The notes under the pieces are model-generated. The model searched no databases and was not told the DNA's origin. It saw only the letters and a list, made by a program, of their open reading frames with translations. Of a stretch of DNA of 48,144 bases, positions 47,453-48,144 are shown piece after piece. The translations under genes were made by a program, and so were the position numbers. This DNA comes from Flavobacteriaceae bacterium (GTDB lineage Bacteria > Bacteroidota > Bacteroidia > Flavobacteriales > Flavobacteriaceae): positions 1 through 48,144 of the forward strand of contig JAURCF010000002.1 of assembly GCA_030828565.1 (NCBI GenBank), given 5' to 3'. Every line of letters starts with the position of its first letter. Position 1 is the first letter of the stretch.

Positions 47453-48144
47453 CACAAAACGTTTAATAATTGTTCTTTTAACTTTTCAAGTTCGTCTTTC
47501 ATTTTTACAACAACTTGTTGCAATAAAGCGTAATTGGATTTGGAACCAATCGTGTTTATTTCTCTTCCTATTTCTTGAGCAATAAAAGCCAATTTTTTTC
47601 CTTTCATCGCGTGGGGCTCTTCCATAGTTTGAAGAAAATATTCCAAGTGATGTTCCAAGCGAGTAATTTCTTCGGTTACATCGTATTTTTCGAGATAATA
47701 GATCAATTCTTGCTCAAAGCGGTTTTGATCGACCTCTATTTTCAATTCTTCCAACGATTTTTGAAGTCGTGTTTTGACTTCTTCAACACGTTTGGGCGCC
47801 CATTTTTTTACCTCTTCTAGCAAGACTGTCAAGGCTTTGATTCGAATTAAAAAATCTTTTTCCAACGCCAATCCTTCTTGATTTCTATACGATAGGACTT
47901 GGTTCAATGCGTTTTGAATCGTATCAACCAAAACATTCAGTTCCGATACATCTACTTCCGAACGCTGTGAGCTAATTGCATCGGGCATTCGAACAGCCAT
48001 TTTCAAAAGCTCCATATCTTCCCCATCTGAGATTTCTTTCAATTGTTTGATATAACCTTTTACAATTGGCTGATTGACTTCAGAAGAAGTTTCTTCTCCT
48101 GTGTAGTCCATATAAACGGATAAATCAATTTTCCCACGCTCCAA
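47452..48144 (-). CDS. YicC family protein (N-terminus beyond window edge)
   Basis: ERGKIDLSVYMDYTGEE..., C-terminal KGKKLAFIAQEIGREINTIGSKSNYALLQQVVVKMKDELEKLKEQLLNVL. Confidence 0.92.
   Translation of the reverse strand: MERGKIDLSVYMDYTGEETSSEVNQPIVKGYIKQLKEISDGEDMELLKMAVRMPDAISSQRSEVDVSELNVLVDTIQNALNQVLSYRNQEGLALEKDFLIRIKALTVLLEEVKKWAPKRVEEVKTRLQKSLEELKIEVDQNRFEQELIYYLEKYDVTEEITRLEHHLEYFLQTMEEPHAMKGKKLAFIAQEIGREINTIGSKSNYALLQQVVVKMKDELEKLKEQLLNVL

Noticed and set aside
1-48144. CRISPR array, prophage, transposon, rRNA or tRNA genes
   Set aside because: None recognised by eye on either strand; gene order is dense housekeeping. A tRNAscan/Infernal run would be needed to exclude small RNAs.

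Overview
The window is a low-GC chromosomal segment that looks like Bacteroidota/Flavobacteriaceae: lipoprotein and TonB-receptor styles, TAnnTTTG-type -7 promoter elements, and a Bat operon. It is densely packed with mostly housekeeping genes. I found no phage, IS element, CRISPR array, rRNA or tRNA.

Blocks from left to right:
(1) A probable phosphate-acquisition cluster: surface lipoprotein, TonB-dependent receptor, OprO/P-like porin, and a PiT transporter with a PhoU-like tail.
(2) nrdA/nrdB, DUF3109, MarC, dCMP deaminase, HupE/UreJ-like, TerB/DnaJ, bacilliredoxin, PlsC, enoyl-CoA hydratase and a histidine kinase.
(3) A nearly complete heme pathway (hemJ, hemH, AraC/PchR-like regulator, hemA-C-D-E-F-B).
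(4) Serine hydrolase, exonuclease, fused ABC ATPase, aldehyde dehydrogenase, gpsA, pheS and cvpA.
(5) The moxR-DUF58-BatA-E operon.
(6) An AlbA_2-like protein, an interrupted nadD, gmk and yicC (truncated by the window edge).

The strongest unexplained signals are:
(a) An 11-bp-periodic direct-repeat motif (consensus about [TG]TAACnT-N4) in front of each of the four phosphate-cluster genes, with the geometry of a Pho box.
(b) Three 21-bp-period direct repeats plus a perfect 10-3-10 palindrome between the AraC/PchR-like regulator and hemA.
(c) A single in-frame TGA splitting an otherwise intact nadD.

All family names come from recognising sequence motifs by eye. No database search was run.
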